Notes: generated by a model from the sequence alone, not told the origin. Numbered from the stretch's first letter, positions 45,880-53,940 are shown. The stretch: 64,000 bases of DNA from Novosphingobium sp. MD-1 (GCF_001014975.1 NZ_BBXA01000013.1:248001-312000); one strand, 5' to 3'. Made by a program: numbers and translations.

Positions 45880-47100
45880 ATGCGTGTGATGATCGTGGGC
45901 GGCGGTTTCATCGGCGGGCATCTGGCCGGTCGGCTGCGTGCCGAAGGCTGCGCGGTGACGGTAGCGGGACGGCGCGGCGCAGCTATCGCCTGTGATCTCG
46001 CCGGCGACGACGCTGCCGTCTGGGCCGCGCGGTTGCAGGGCTATGACGCGCTGGTGAATTGTGCCGGCGTCTTGGCTGCCGGGGCGGACTATGACGGCGT
46101 CCATGCCCGCGGGGCCATCGCCCTGTTCGATGGCGCCGTGAGCGCGGGCGTGGCGCGGGTGGTTCAGATCTCAGCGCTGGGCGCCAGCGAGGGCATCACC
46201 GCCTATCACCGCAGCAAGCGCACGGCTGACGCGCACTTGACCAGACTGGACCTGGGCTGGGCCATTGTCCGCCCCTCGCTGGTGGTGGGGCGCGGCGGGG
46301 GCAGCACGGCTTTGTTCAGCGCCCTGGCCGTCTTGCCACTGATGCCCGACATCGGCGGCGGCATGGTGCAGCCTATCGCCATCGACGATCTTGTGAATGC
46401 GATCCGGCGCCTTTTGCAGCAACCGCTGCCCATGAACATGGTGGTGGAGGCGGTGGGTCCCGAACCGATGCGGATCGTAGACCTGATGGCCGTTCTGCGG
46501 CGCTGGCTGGGCCTTGGCACGGCTAGCAGCTTGCCGGTGCCGCGCTGGATGCTGCGGGCTGTCGCCTGGTTGGGAATCGGCCCGATGACGCGCGATAGCC
46601 TGACGATGCTGGAGGCGGGAAATACCGCGCCGGTGGAGCCGTTTGTGAATGCTCTTGGCTTTCCGCCGCAAACTGTCGCGCAATTCCTGGCCGCTCATCC
46701 GGCTACGCGGGGCGATTTGCTGGCCGCCCGCTTGTCGCCGCTGGAGCCTGCGCTGCGCGGGCTTCTGGCAGCAGTCTGGCTGGCCGGTGGGCTGGTGCCA
46801 CTGTTGCTCACGCCCATGGCCAGCAACACCCGCCTGCTGGCCCGTTTGGACCTGGCGGGCGAGGCCGCGACCGGCACCGTCTGGGCCGGATCGCTGGCGG
46901 ACATGGTGGTGGCCCTGGCCTTGATCCTGCGCTGGCGCGGGGCGGCACTGGCGGGGGTTGTGCTGATGATCGCCTACAGCCTGATCCTTGCAGCCATCGC
47001 GCCCGAGCTCTGGGTCGATCCCTTTGGAGCCCTGGTCAAGAACCTCGCCGTTCTCGGCCTGTCGCTTGCCGTCCATGCCATGGAGAAGCCTCATGACTGA
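45880..47100 (+). CDS. NAD(P)-binding epimerase-like domain fused to DoxX-like membrane domain
   Basis: 406 residues. The N-terminal half is an atypical SDR (VMIVGGGFIGGHLAGRL for the dinucleotide, VNCAGVLAAGADYD, ITAYHRSKRTAD). The C-terminal 120 residues form four membrane helices (LLAAVWLAGGLVPLLLTPMA; WAGSLADMVVALALILRWRG) like DoxX/SURF4-type proteins. The reaction is unknown; the membrane tail implies a lipid or quinone-linked substrate. Its stop overlaps the next ATG by 8 bp. Confidence 0.78.
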   Translation: MRVMIVGGGFIGGHLAGRLRAEGCAVTVAGRRGAAIACDLAGDDAAVWAARLQGYDALVNCAGVLAAGADYDGVHARGAIALFDGAVSAGVARVVQISALGASEGITAYHRSKRTADAHLTRLDLGWAIVRPSLVVGRGGGSTALFSALAVLPLMPDIGGGMVQPIAIDDLVNAIRRLLQQPLPMNMVVEAVGPEPMRIVDLMAVLRRWLGLGTASSLPVPRWMLRAVAWLGIGPMTRDSLTMLEAGNTAPVEPFVNALGFPPQTVAQFLAAHPATRGDLLAARLSPLEPALRGLLAAVWLAGGLVPLLLTPMASNTRLLARLDLAGEAATGTVWAGSLADMVVALALILRWRGAALAGVVLMIAYSLILAAIAPELWVDPFGALVKNLAVLGLSLAVHAMEKPHD

Positions 47101-47566
47101 CTATCTGCTTCTCAAAACCATCCACATCCTCAGTTCCACGTTACTGTTTGGCACGGGGCTTGGCACCGCTTTCCATGGCTGGATGGCCAACCGTTCGGGT
47201 GTGCTGGCCGCGCGACGCGTGGTGAATCGTAATGTGGAACTGGCGGATTGGCTGTTCACCACGCCCGCCGTCGTCGTGCAGCCGGTGACCGGTGTGTGGC
47301 TGGCGCATCTGGCCGGCTTTCCGCTGACCACGCCATGGCTCATCGCCGCGATCATGCTCTACATCCTGGTGGGGGCTTGCTGGCTGCCGGTAGTCGCGAT
47401 TCAAATGGCCATGCGGCGGATCGCGGAGGCCACGCCGAACGGCACCGAATTGCCCGCACGCTACCACCGCCTTGCGCGCTGGTGGTTCGCGCTGGGCTGG
47501 CCCGCCTTTACCGGCGTCATCGTCATCTTCTGGTTGATGGTCGCCAAGCCGGAGTTTGCGCTATGA
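47093..47566 (+). CDS. DUF2269-like integral membrane protein
   Basis: 157 residues, four membrane helices, start MTDYLLLKTIHILSSTLLFG with conserved His and later WLFTTPAVVVQPVTGVWLAH, the layout of DUF2269 proteins. Conserved His residues in helices suggest heme or metal binding, but this is not proven. Translationally coupled at both ends (8-bp overlap before, ATGA overlap after). Confidence 0.72.
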   Translation: MTDYLLLKTIHILSSTLLFGTGLGTAFHGWMANRSGVLAARRVVNRNVELADWLFTTPAVVVQPVTGVWLAHLAGFPLTTPWLIAAIMLYILVGACWLPVVAIQMAMRRIAEATPNGTELPARYHRLARWWFALGWPAFTGVIVIFWLMVAKPEFAL

Positions 47567-48555
47567 ACGAGGTTCCATCCCGTCGCGGCCACATTATCGC
47601 CGGGTTTACGCTGGCACTGACCATCGCGCTCAGCGCTTATATCCTGCTAAACGCCAGCAAGGCCAACAGCGTGGCTTTTGCCAGCCTGTGGTTTCTGGCC
47701 TTTCTGCCAGCCTACCTTTGCGCGTTGATTTGCTACGTCGGGGATCCTGCGCTTGAGAGGCCACGGTCGTTCTACTTCTCGGTGCCGCCGGTCTTTGGCG
47801 CCATTGTCTGCGTGGGATCGGCGGTATTTCTGCGCGAGGGCGTCATCTGCCTTGTCATGCTCGCGCCCATCTGGCTCAGCTTTGGCTGGCTTGGCGTCTA
47901 CATCCTGCGCCGCGTGCGCAAGGGGCGGAACGATCCGGCGCGGTTTCGGGCATCGCTGCTCTTTTTGCCGCTGATGTGTGGCAGCGTGGAAAACCAGATC
48001 CCGTTCACCGAGCAGCCGGTAACGCTGACCCGCTCGATCGTGATTGAGGCGGCACCTGAGCAAGTCTGGCCTTATGCCGTGACCAACGCGCATATTGGAG
48101 ACCATGAAGGGCAATGGAATTTCACGCAAAGTATCCTGCGCCTGCCGCGCCCGCGTGCAACCACATTGAGCGGATATGGCGTGGGCGCCATCCGCACCGC
48201 CTATTGGGGCGATCGCATCAATTTCGAGGAGAGGATCACCCAATGGCAACCGGGACGGCGGCTCGCATGGGCGTTCGCGTTCACCAACAGCTCGCTCCAA
48301 GACTATACCGACCGGCACATTGCGCCTGACGGGCAATTCCTGACGATCGATGCCGGCGACTATACGCTTACCCCCTTGGCTGAGGGCCGGACGCGGCTGA
48401 CCCTAAGGACGCATTACATCGCCAAGACGCACGTCAATCTATACGCGCAGCTTTGGGGCGAAATCCTGCTGGGTGACATTCAGAGCAATATTCTGGCCAT
48501 TATCAAGCAGCGTGCTGAAGCGAGAGCAAGCCGGGCGAGCCAAGGCACCCCATGA
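47563..48555 (+). CDS. Membrane protein with C-terminal SRPBCC (START-like) domain
   Basis: 330 residues. About four N-terminal membrane helices (IIAGFTLALTIALSAYILLN; FASLWFLAFLPAYLCALICY; VFGAIVCVGSAVFLREGVIC) precede an SRPBCC ligand-binding domain (LTRSIVIEAAPEQVWPYAVT, LTPLAEGRTRLTLRTHYIAK). SRPBCC domains bind hydrophobic ligands such as lipids. Last gene of the sigma-54 operon; the set may modify or sense membrane lipids. Confidence 0.75.
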   Translation: MNEVPSRRGHIIAGFTLALTIALSAYILLNASKANSVAFASLWFLAFLPAYLCALICYVGDPALERPRSFYFSVPPVFGAIVCVGSAVFLREGVICLVMLAPIWLSFGWLGVYILRRVRKGRNDPARFRASLLFLPLMCGSVENQIPFTEQPVTLTRSIVIEAAPEQVWPYAVTNAHIGDHEGQWNFTQSILRLPRPRATTLSGYGVGAIRTAYWGDRINFEERITQWQPGRRLAWAFAFTNSSLQDYTDRHIAPDGQFLTIDAGDYTLTPLAEGRTRLTLRTHYIAKTHVNLYAQLWGEILLGDIQSNILAIIKQRAEARASRASQGTP

Positions 48556-48617
48556 ACGGAAGGTCGCTTTGGACGATGCGATCAAATGCCGTAAACGTCA
48601 GCTATTGCGGCTAAGCG

Positions 48618-50204
48618 TTACCCAGTCACGAGTTCCCACGTGATACCAAAGCGCGCCAGATATTTGCGCAACCGGTCGGCGTCGTTGGTGCTTGCTCGCT
48701 TGGTACGCGATGCGGCGAAAAGTCTGCGTCCGGCATCTGAAAGCGAACGGCTGACGCGGCAGGTTTCGACAACGAAGGCGAGTTGAACGCGATCGAAGGG
48801 GTCGATGCCGGCCAACGCCTCCTTGCCTAGCAAGCCGTCCAATTGATCAAGTGAGTCTTGTTTTCCGGTCCACACACGCCTCAGGCGCGCGACCTCGGTG
48901 TCCACGACTTCGCTGTCTATCCGCCCTTTTGGCGAAAATGTCGCCATGCGGGTGACGCTGGCGGCAAGATCACGGAAGTTGCCGGGCCATTGCGCTTCGC
49001 CGGACATCGCGAAGGCGAGGTAGCGTTCGCGCGCTTCCTTGTTGAAGGTCACCCGTTCGCCTTCACGCTCGGCGTGGCGGTCGAGTTCGTAATCGAGGTT
49101 GGGCGCAATGTCTTCGCGGCGTTGGGCGAGCCTGGGTAGCGCGAAAGTCCACAGGTTCAGGCGTGCGTAAAGGTCGTCGCGGAAGGTGCCATCAGCGACG
49201 CACTGAGCGAGATCGCGATTGGTGCCGGCGATCAGTTGAAAGTCGCTTTCCGTCTCGCGGTCGGCACCGACCGGGAGGAAACGCTTGTCCTCGATCGCGC
49301 GCAGGATTATCGCCTGCTCGTCGAGGCCGAGTTCGCCGATCTCGTCGAGGAACAGCATGCCACCATCGGCGGTGCGCAGAAGGCCCGGTCGATCTGCTGC
49401 CGCTCCGGTAAAGGCGCCTTTCTTGTGGCCGAACAGTGCCGACATCGCGCTGTCGCCGCGCAGGGTGGCGCAGTTCACTTCGACGAACGAACCGCTGACC
49501 TGCCGCTTTAGCTTCTTGAGTTCGAAGATGCGGCGGGCAAGCTGGCTCTTGCCTGCACCGGTGGGCCCCATGAGCAGGATCGGAGCGCGGGTGCGGCTGG
49601 CGACCTGCTCGATCTCGTCGATCATCGCGTTGAACGCGGCGTTGCGCGTCTCGATCCCGGACTTGAGGAACGATGTGCTTTCCGCGCTTTCGCTGGCGAA
49701 GCGGGTGGCGATGCTGTCGTAGCGTGACAGGTCGAGGTCGATCACGCTCCAGGTCCCGGCCGCATTGGGTGCGCCGCGCCGAGGCTGGGTCTGGAGCAGG
49801 CGGCCAGGAAAGTAATGTGCCTCGGTCAGCAGGAACAGGCAAATCTGCGCGACATGCGTGCCGGTGGTGATGTGGATGAGATAGTCCTCGACATCCGGGT
49901 CGAGCGGCTGCGAGCGAGCGAAGTCGAGCAGCTTGCCGTACACTTCCTCGAAATCCCAAGCGTCTGCGAAGTCGATGACGTGCCGCTCAACCAACGTCTC
50001 AGGCGAGACCGAGGCGATGTCCTCGCTGACATATTCGGCGAGGCGGCGGTGTGCCGAGCCGTGGATCATGATGAAACGATCGACGCGGAGGTCCTCGTGC
50101 ATGCACAGGCCAACAGAAGGCCGCCATTTCATCCAGCGGGACGGACCGAACTTGGAGGCGTCGAGCGTGGAGCCGAGAAAGCTGATGACCGTAGTGGGCT
50201 TCAT
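48618..50204 (-). CDS. rtcR: RtcR, sigma-54-dependent activator of the RNA-repair operon
   Basis: 528 residues, normal RtcR length. The N-terminal 180 residues are the CARF-like sensor typical of RtcR (start TTVISFLGSTLDA; HITTGTHVAQICLFLLTEAH). The AAA+ domain has Walker A GPTGAGKS (213-220) and GAFTGA (263-268), followed by the C-terminal helix-turn-helix region. In E. coli and Salmonella RtcR is activated by RNA damage and drives rsr/rtcBA from a sigma-54 promoter. Here it is divergent from rsr. I start at MKPTTV; an upstream in-frame extension is AT-rich and not conserved in the family. Confidence 0.92.
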   Translation of the reverse strand: MKPTTVISFLGSTLDASKFGPSRWMKWRPSVGLCMHEDLRVDRFIMIHGSAHRRLAEYVSEDIASVSPETLVERHVIDFADAWDFEEVYGKLLDFARSQPLDPDVEDYLIHITTGTHVAQICLFLLTEAHYFPGRLLQTQPRRGAPNAAGTWSVIDLDLSRYDSIATRFASESAESTSFLKSGIETRNAAFNAMIDEIEQVASRTRAPILLMGPTGAGKSQLARRIFELKKLKRQVSGSFVEVNCATLRGDSAMSALFGHKKGAFTGAAADRPGLLRTADGGMLFLDEIGELGLDEQAIILRAIEDKRFLPVGADRETESDFQLIAGTNRDLAQCVADGTFRDDLYARLNLWTFALPRLAQRREDIAPNLDYELDRHAEREGERVTFNKEARERYLAFAMSGEAQWPGNFRDLAASVTRMATFSPKGRIDSEVVDTEVARLRRVWTGKQDSLDQLDGLLGKEALAGIDPFDRVQLAFVVETCRVSRSLSDAGRRLFAASRTKRASTNDADRLRKYLARFGITWELVTG

Positions 50205-50278
50205 GCGCTCAGGATATATAATCTTATATTCAGGGATACAATATTGGGAAATGCTGCAAAGCAATGTCGAGGGTTCAG

Positions 50279-50296
50279 TATCTCAAATCGGAGATA
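50279..50296. promoter_or_regulatory. Inverted repeat in rtcR-rsr intergenic region
   Basis: TATCTC and GAGATA are perfect 6-bp arms separated by 6 bp, about 55-70 bp upstream of the sigma-54 promoter in an AT-rich region. This is a suitable place for an RtcR enhancer site; the site is inferred from position and symmetry only. Confidence 0.4.
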
Positions 50297-50349
50297 AAAT
50301 GGCCTAATTACAATATATTATAAAAATTCCTAGCGCTGTCGAGCGCAAC

Positions 50350-50365
50350 TGGCACGCGCTCTGCA
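50350..50365 (+). promoter_or_regulatory. Sigma-54 promoter of rsr-Y RNA-rtcBA
   Basis: TGGCACGCGCTCTGCA matches the -24 element perfectly (TGGCAC) and the -12 element closely (CTGCA for TTGCA), with GG and GC separated by exactly 10 bp. It lies 105 bp before the rsr ATG and downstream of the divergent rtcR start, as expected for an RtcR-driven operon. Confidence 0.85.
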
Positions 50366-50470
50366 ATGATATTGGCGTCGGGTCGGTCGAACAGCCCGGC
50401 ACCAGCGGAACCATGAGGCGGCCGGAATGGGCCGGCCGCCTCGCAGGTCCGAAAGCTTTGGAGTTGGACT

Positions 50471-52045
50471 ATGGCCAACAGGAATCTTTTCGCTTCGGCA
50501 TTGTCGCGGTTCCTGCCGCGCGCCGACACGGTCAACCAGGCGGGTGGGGCCGCCTATGCCTATGGACCCGAAGCCAAGCTGGCCCAGCTTGCCGCAACCG
50601 GCACGCTCGCCGACGGCTTCTACTCGAGCGCGGAGACCCAGCTCGCCGATGTCATGCTGGCGGCCAAGGATGTCGATCCGGAATGGGTCGCCAAGTGCGC
50701 GGTCTATGCGCGCCAGTCGGGCGCCATGAAGGATATGCCGGCTCTGCTGGCGGCCTATCTGACGATGGCCGATCCCGACCTGTCGGTGCGCGTGTTCCGG
50801 CGCGTGATCGATAATGGACGGATGCTGCGCACCTTCGTGCAGATCATGCGCTCTGGACAGGTCGGCCGGGCATCGCTCGGCTCGCGGCCGAAGCGGCTGG
50901 TCCGCGAATGGCTGGAGCAGGCGTCGATGGCGCAGCTGATGCAGACCGCGACCGGCAACGACCCCAGCCTGGCGGATATCGTCAAGATGGTCCACCCGGC
51001 TCCGGCCAATGCCGAGCGGCGCGCCTTCTATGGCTGGCTGATCGGAAAGCCCTACGATGTCGCGGCACTGCCTGCCGAGATCGCGGCTTTCGAGGCCTGG
51101 AAGCGTTCGCCCTCGGACGAACTGCCCCCGGTGCCGTTCGAATGGCTGACCGCTTTCCCGCTCTCGCCTGAGCAGTGGGGCGTTCTTGCTACCCGTGACG
51201 GTCTTGGCCGCATGGGCTGGCAGGCGCTGCGCATGAACCTCAACACGCTGGCGCGTAATGGCGCGTTCGCGGTAGACGGGGTCACCGAAGCGGTCGCGGC
51301 TCGGCTCGCCGATCCCGCAGCGATCACCCGCGTTCGCCCGATGCCCTATCAGTTGATGGTGGCACTGGGTCAGGTGGGTGACGGTGTACCACTGGCGGTA
51401 CAGGCGGCGCTCGAAAGCGCGCTCGAAGCATCGCTGGCCGGTGTGCCGAAGCTGGAAGACCAGGTCGTGGTCTGCCCCGACGTCTCGGGCTCGATGGGTT
51501 CGCCGGCGACGGGCTACCGCAAGGGTGCCAGCTCGAAGGTGCGCTGCATTGACATCGCCGCGCTGGTTGCCGCCGCCGTGCTGCGCCAGAACCGCGATGC
51601 CCGGGTGATCCCGTTCGAGCAGACCGTGGTCGGGCTGAAGCTCGATCCCCATGCCCGCGTTGCGGTGAATGCAGCGAAGCTGGCCGGGGTCGGTGGCGGC
51701 GGGACCAATGTCTCGGCTCCGCTGGCGCTCCTCAACACGGAGCGGGCGCGGGTGGATGTCGTGGTGATCGTCTCGGACAACGAGTCCTGGGTCGATCCTT
51801 CGCGGCGCGGCGCCACGGCGACGATGAACGAGTGGAAGAAGCTGAAGGCCCGCAACCCGGGCGCGAAGCTGATCTGCATCGACATCCAGCCCTATGGCTC
51901 CACGCAGGCCCCGGATTCCAAGGGGGATCGCGCAGACATCATGAATGTCGGTGGTTTCACCGACGCGGTGTTCGACGCAATGGCGCGCTTTGCCTCCGGG
52001 CAGTCGCGTGACTGGGTCGAGATCGTTCAGAATACGGAGGTATGA
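50471..52045 (+). CDS. rsr: Rsr, TROVE-domain Ro60-like protein
   Basis: 524 residues. A TROVE/HEAT-repeat ring makes up the first 330 residues (DTVNQAGGAAYAYGPEAKLA, QLADVMLAAKDVDPEWVAKC), followed by a von Willebrand A domain with the metal site DVSGSMG (Asp337). Ro60 orthologues bind Y RNAs on the outside of the ring and misfolded RNA in its cavity, and work with PNPase in RNA decay. GGAG lies 6 nt before the ATG. The Y-RNA-like array begins 8 bp after its stop codon. Confidence 0.93.
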   Translation: MANRNLFASALSRFLPRADTVNQAGGAAYAYGPEAKLAQLAATGTLADGFYSSAETQLADVMLAAKDVDPEWVAKCAVYARQSGAMKDMPALLAAYLTMADPDLSVRVFRRVIDNGRMLRTFVQIMRSGQVGRASLGSRPKRLVREWLEQASMAQLMQTATGNDPSLADIVKMVHPAPANAERRAFYGWLIGKPYDVAALPAEIAAFEAWKRSPSDELPPVPFEWLTAFPLSPEQWGVLATRDGLGRMGWQALRMNLNTLARNGAFAVDGVTEAVAARLADPAAITRVRPMPYQLMVALGQVGDGVPLAVQAALESALEASLAGVPKLEDQVVVCPDVSGSMGSPATGYRKGASSKVRCIDIAALVAAAVLRQNRDARVIPFEQTVVGLKLDPHARVAVNAAKLAGVGGGGTNVSAPLALLNTERARVDVVVIVSDNESWVDPSRRGATATMNEWKKLKARNPGAKLICIDIQPYGSTQAPDSKGDRADIMNVGGFTDAVFDAMARFASGQSRDWVEIVQNTEV

Positions 52046-52052
52046 TAGAAAA

Positions 52053-52183
52053 GGGTCACGGTGAATGCCGGAAGGACTACATTGATAATGTCGGTGTCGC
52101 GGGTTCGATCCCCGCCTGTCCCTCGGGGCGGTAGCTCAGTTGGTAGAGCACGAATGTCTTTCCAAACCTGGTCGCCGTGACCC
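52053..52183 (+). ncRNA. Y-RNA-like RNA 1 with permuted tRNA-like module
   Basis: Outer stem: 52053-52061 (GGGTCACGG) pairs perfectly with 52175-52183. After an internal loop, GGAAGGAC-(UAC bulge)-AU pairs with ATGTCTTTCC at 52154. Enclosed are tRNA parts in permuted order: a T arm GCGGG-TTCGATC-CCCGC (52099-52115), then acceptor strands CTGTCCC (52116-52122) and GGGGCGG (52125-52131) joined by a tight loop, then a D arm GCTC-AGTTGGTA-GAGC (52134-52149). This order matches the tRNA mimicry described for bacterial YrlA RNAs. Its place between rsr and rtcB supports Ro60 binding. Confidence 0.85.
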
Positions 52184-52202
52184 TTTGATGAATTTCACCG
52201 AA

Positions 52203-52378
52203 TTGCCGTGGCGAATGCCGGTGGGACTACATGTCCCCGACCGAAGGTCCGACGAGTAAAGCGCCCCGATCTGCCATATCTCTTGCGGGAGAAGGGGTGA
52301 CGGGAGATGCGGGTTCGAATCCCGCCGCCGACACGTAGCTTAAGGACCGCGTCTCGCCATCCCTTGTCGCCATGGCAA
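52203..52378 (+). ncRNA. Y-RNA-like RNA 2, long and divergent
   Basis: Outer stem TTGCCGTGG (52203-52211) pairs with CCATGGCAA (52370-52378). Inner stem GGTGGGAC followed by the conserved UAC pairs with GTCTCGCC (from 52351). The 5' block GCGAATGCCGG and 3' block GTCGCC are shared with the other units. Inside is a T arm GCGGG-TTCGAAT-CCCGC (52309-52325), but the D arm is not recognisable. An extra 60-70 nt holds small hairpins such as TCTC-TTGCGG-GAGA and GACC-GAA-GGTC. Confidence 0.75.
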
Positions 52379-52384
52379 CCCCGA

Positions 52385-52536
52385 TTCACGGCGAATGCCG
52401 GGTAAGGACTACATCTTGTGACGATGCCGGTCGCGGGTTCGAATCCCGCCGGGTCCACCATGTGCGGGCCTGTAGCTCAGCGGTTAGAGCGGCGCCCCTT
52501 CGGGGGCATGTCTTTCCCACACCTCGTCGCCGTGAA
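52385..52536 (+). ncRNA. Y-RNA-like RNA 3 with permuted tRNA-like module and ACCA
   Basis: Outer stem TTCACGG (52385-52391) pairs with CCGTGAA (52530-52536). Inner stem ends with the UAC bulge and AU/AU pairs, closing on ATGTCTTTCCC. The tRNA-like module has a T arm GCGGG-TTCGAAT-CCCGC (52433-52449), then CGGGTCC followed by ACCA, a short loop, GGGCCTG completing a 7-bp acceptor stem, and a D arm GCTC-AGCGGTTA-GAGC. A GCCCC-TTCG-GGGGC hairpin follows it. The ACCA at the acceptor end looks like a relic of a true tRNA 3' end. Confidence 0.82.
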
Positions 52537-52545
52537 CACTTTCAA

Positions 52546-52643
52546 TGCTGGCGAATGCCGGCGGGACTACATCGGGCTAGGAGGTTCGACTCCTCCACCC
52601 GGCTGAGGGCCGGGTAATGTCTCGCCAAACTTCGTCGCCGGCA
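52546..52643 (+). ncRNA. Y-RNA-like RNA 4, short
   Basis: Outer stem TGCTGG (52546-52551) pairs with CCGGCA (52638-52643). Inner GGCGGGAC-(UAC)-AU pairs with ATGTCTCGCC. The module is reduced: a T arm GGAGG-TTCGACT-CCTCC (52581-52597) and one acceptor-like hairpin ACCCGGC-GCCGGGT; no D arm. It shares the GCGAATGCCGG and GTCGCC blocks with units 1-3. It ends 27 bp before the rtcB ATG. Confidence 0.78.
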
Positions 52644-52670
52644 CCATGATGCAAGCAAAGGAGGCCGTTC

Positions 52671-53897
52671 ATGGCCGATACGACGTTCGAGTTTCAGGCC
52701 GTGCAGGGCGGCGTGCCGATCAAGATGTGGACGCGCGGCGTCCCCGTGGACGACAAGGCGCGCGACCAGCTTTCGCGCGCGGCGAAGATGCCGTTCATCT
52801 TCAAGCATGTCGCGGCCATGCCCGACGTGCATGTGGGGATCGGCGCCACCGTGGGATCGGTAATCCCCACCAAGGGCGCGGTGATCCCGGCGGCTGTGGG
52901 CGTGGACATCGGCTGCGGCATGATGGCCGCACGCACCTCGCTGATGGCGCATGACCTTCCGGACAACCTGGAGGGTATTCGCTCGGCGATCGAGCAGGCG
53001 GTGCCACATGGGCGCGATGTCGGGCGCGGCAAGCGCGACAAGGGTTCCTGGGGTTCGCCGCCCCCGGCGATTGTCGAGGCCTGGGCCACGCTTGTCGCTC
53101 GGTTCGAGCGGATCTGCGACAAGTTCCCGCGGCTGAAGAACACCAACAACCTGGTGCACCTCGGCACGCTCGGCACGGGAAACCACTTCATCGAGCTGTG
53201 TCTCGATCAGGAGGCGCGCGTCTGGGTAATGCTGCATTCGGGTTCGCGCGGCGTGGGTAATGCCATCGGCTCGTTCTTCATCGAACTGGCCAAGCAGGAC
53301 ATGCGCAAGTGGCATATCAACCTGCCCGATGAGGACCTTGCCTACTTCCCGGAAGGGACCGATCACTTCGACGACTATGTCGAGGCGGTCGGCTGGGCGC
53401 AGGACTTTGCGGCCTTGAACCGGCGCATGATGATGGCCAACGTCATCGCCGCGCTTCGGGGCCAGATCGCCAAGCCCTTCGAGGCCGAGCTGGAAGCGGT
53501 GAACTGCCATCACAACTATGTGACACGCGAGAACCACTTCGGCGAGAACGTGCTCATCACCCGCAAGGGAGCGGTGCGCGCGGCCAAGGGAACGCTGGGC
53601 ATCATCCCGGGCTCGATGGGCGCAAAGTCGTTCATCGTGCGCGGGCTGGGTAACCCGGAGAGCTTCGACAGCTGCTCTCACGGGGCCGGACGCGTCATGA
53701 GCCGCAACGAGGCCAAGCGCCTCGTTACGCTCGATGAACATGTCCGCGATACCGAAGGTGTCGAATGCCGCAAGGACGTGGGCGTCATCGATGAAACGCC
53801 CAAGGCCTACAAGCCGATCGAAGCCGTGATGGCCGCACAGGCCGATCTGGTGGAGATCGTTCATACGCTGAAGCAGGTGGTCTGCGTGAAGGGGTAA
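52671..53897 (+). CDS. rtcB: RtcB RNA-splicing ligase
   Basis: 408 residues, the E. coli RtcB length. Metal ligand Cys82 in GVDIGCGM, further ligands in GTGNHFIEL, HSGSRGVGN and NCHHNYVTRENHFGE, and the guanylated His337 in SCSHGAGR. RtcB joins 2',3'-cyclic phosphate or 3'-phosphate ends to 5'-OH ends with GTP and Mn. The ATG follows AAAGGAGG. It lies downstream of the Y RNAs in the RtcR/sigma-54 operon. Its stop codon falls in the loop of a strong hairpin. Confidence 0.95.
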   Translation: MADTTFEFQAVQGGVPIKMWTRGVPVDDKARDQLSRAAKMPFIFKHVAAMPDVHVGIGATVGSVIPTKGAVIPAAVGVDIGCGMMAARTSLMAHDLPDNLEGIRSAIEQAVPHGRDVGRGKRDKGSWGSPPPAIVEAWATLVARFERICDKFPRLKNTNNLVHLGTLGTGNHFIELCLDQEARVWVMLHSGSRGVGNAIGSFFIELAKQDMRKWHINLPDEDLAYFPEGTDHFDDYVEAVGWAQDFAALNRRMMMANVIAALRGQIAKPFEAELEAVNCHHNYVTRENHFGENVLITRKGAVRAAKGTLGIIPGSMGAKSFIVRGLGNPESFDSCSHGAGRVMSRNEAKRLVTLDEHVRDTEGVECRKDVGVIDETPKAYKPIEAVMAAQADLVEIVHTLKQVVCVKG

Positions 53898-53910
53898 TCC
53901 CCCTTCACGC
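53884..53910 (+). other. 11-bp hairpin enclosing the rtcB stop codon
   Basis: GCGTGAAGGGG (53884-53894) and CCCCTTCACGC (53900-53910) are perfectly complementary, with the 5-nt loop TAATC containing the rtcB TAA. There is no T run after it. It separates rtcB from rtcA and could act as an attenuator, an mRNA-stability element or a processing site. Confidence 0.65.
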
Positions 53911-53940
53911 GGGCGACCTGCCCCATCGAATGAAAGTACC

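Noticed and set aside
52099..52153. Ordinary tRNA gene, suggested by the T arm and the GGGGCGGTAGCTCAG start
   Set aside because: The T arm precedes the D arm, no anticodon arm is present and the module is enclosed by a Y-RNA stem; the permuted tRNA-like reading fits better.
52053..52643. CRISPR array, because of repeated blocks at intervals
   Set aside because: Unit lengths vary from 98 to 176 nt, the repeats form paired stems and each unit holds tRNA-like parts; no cas genes are nearby.
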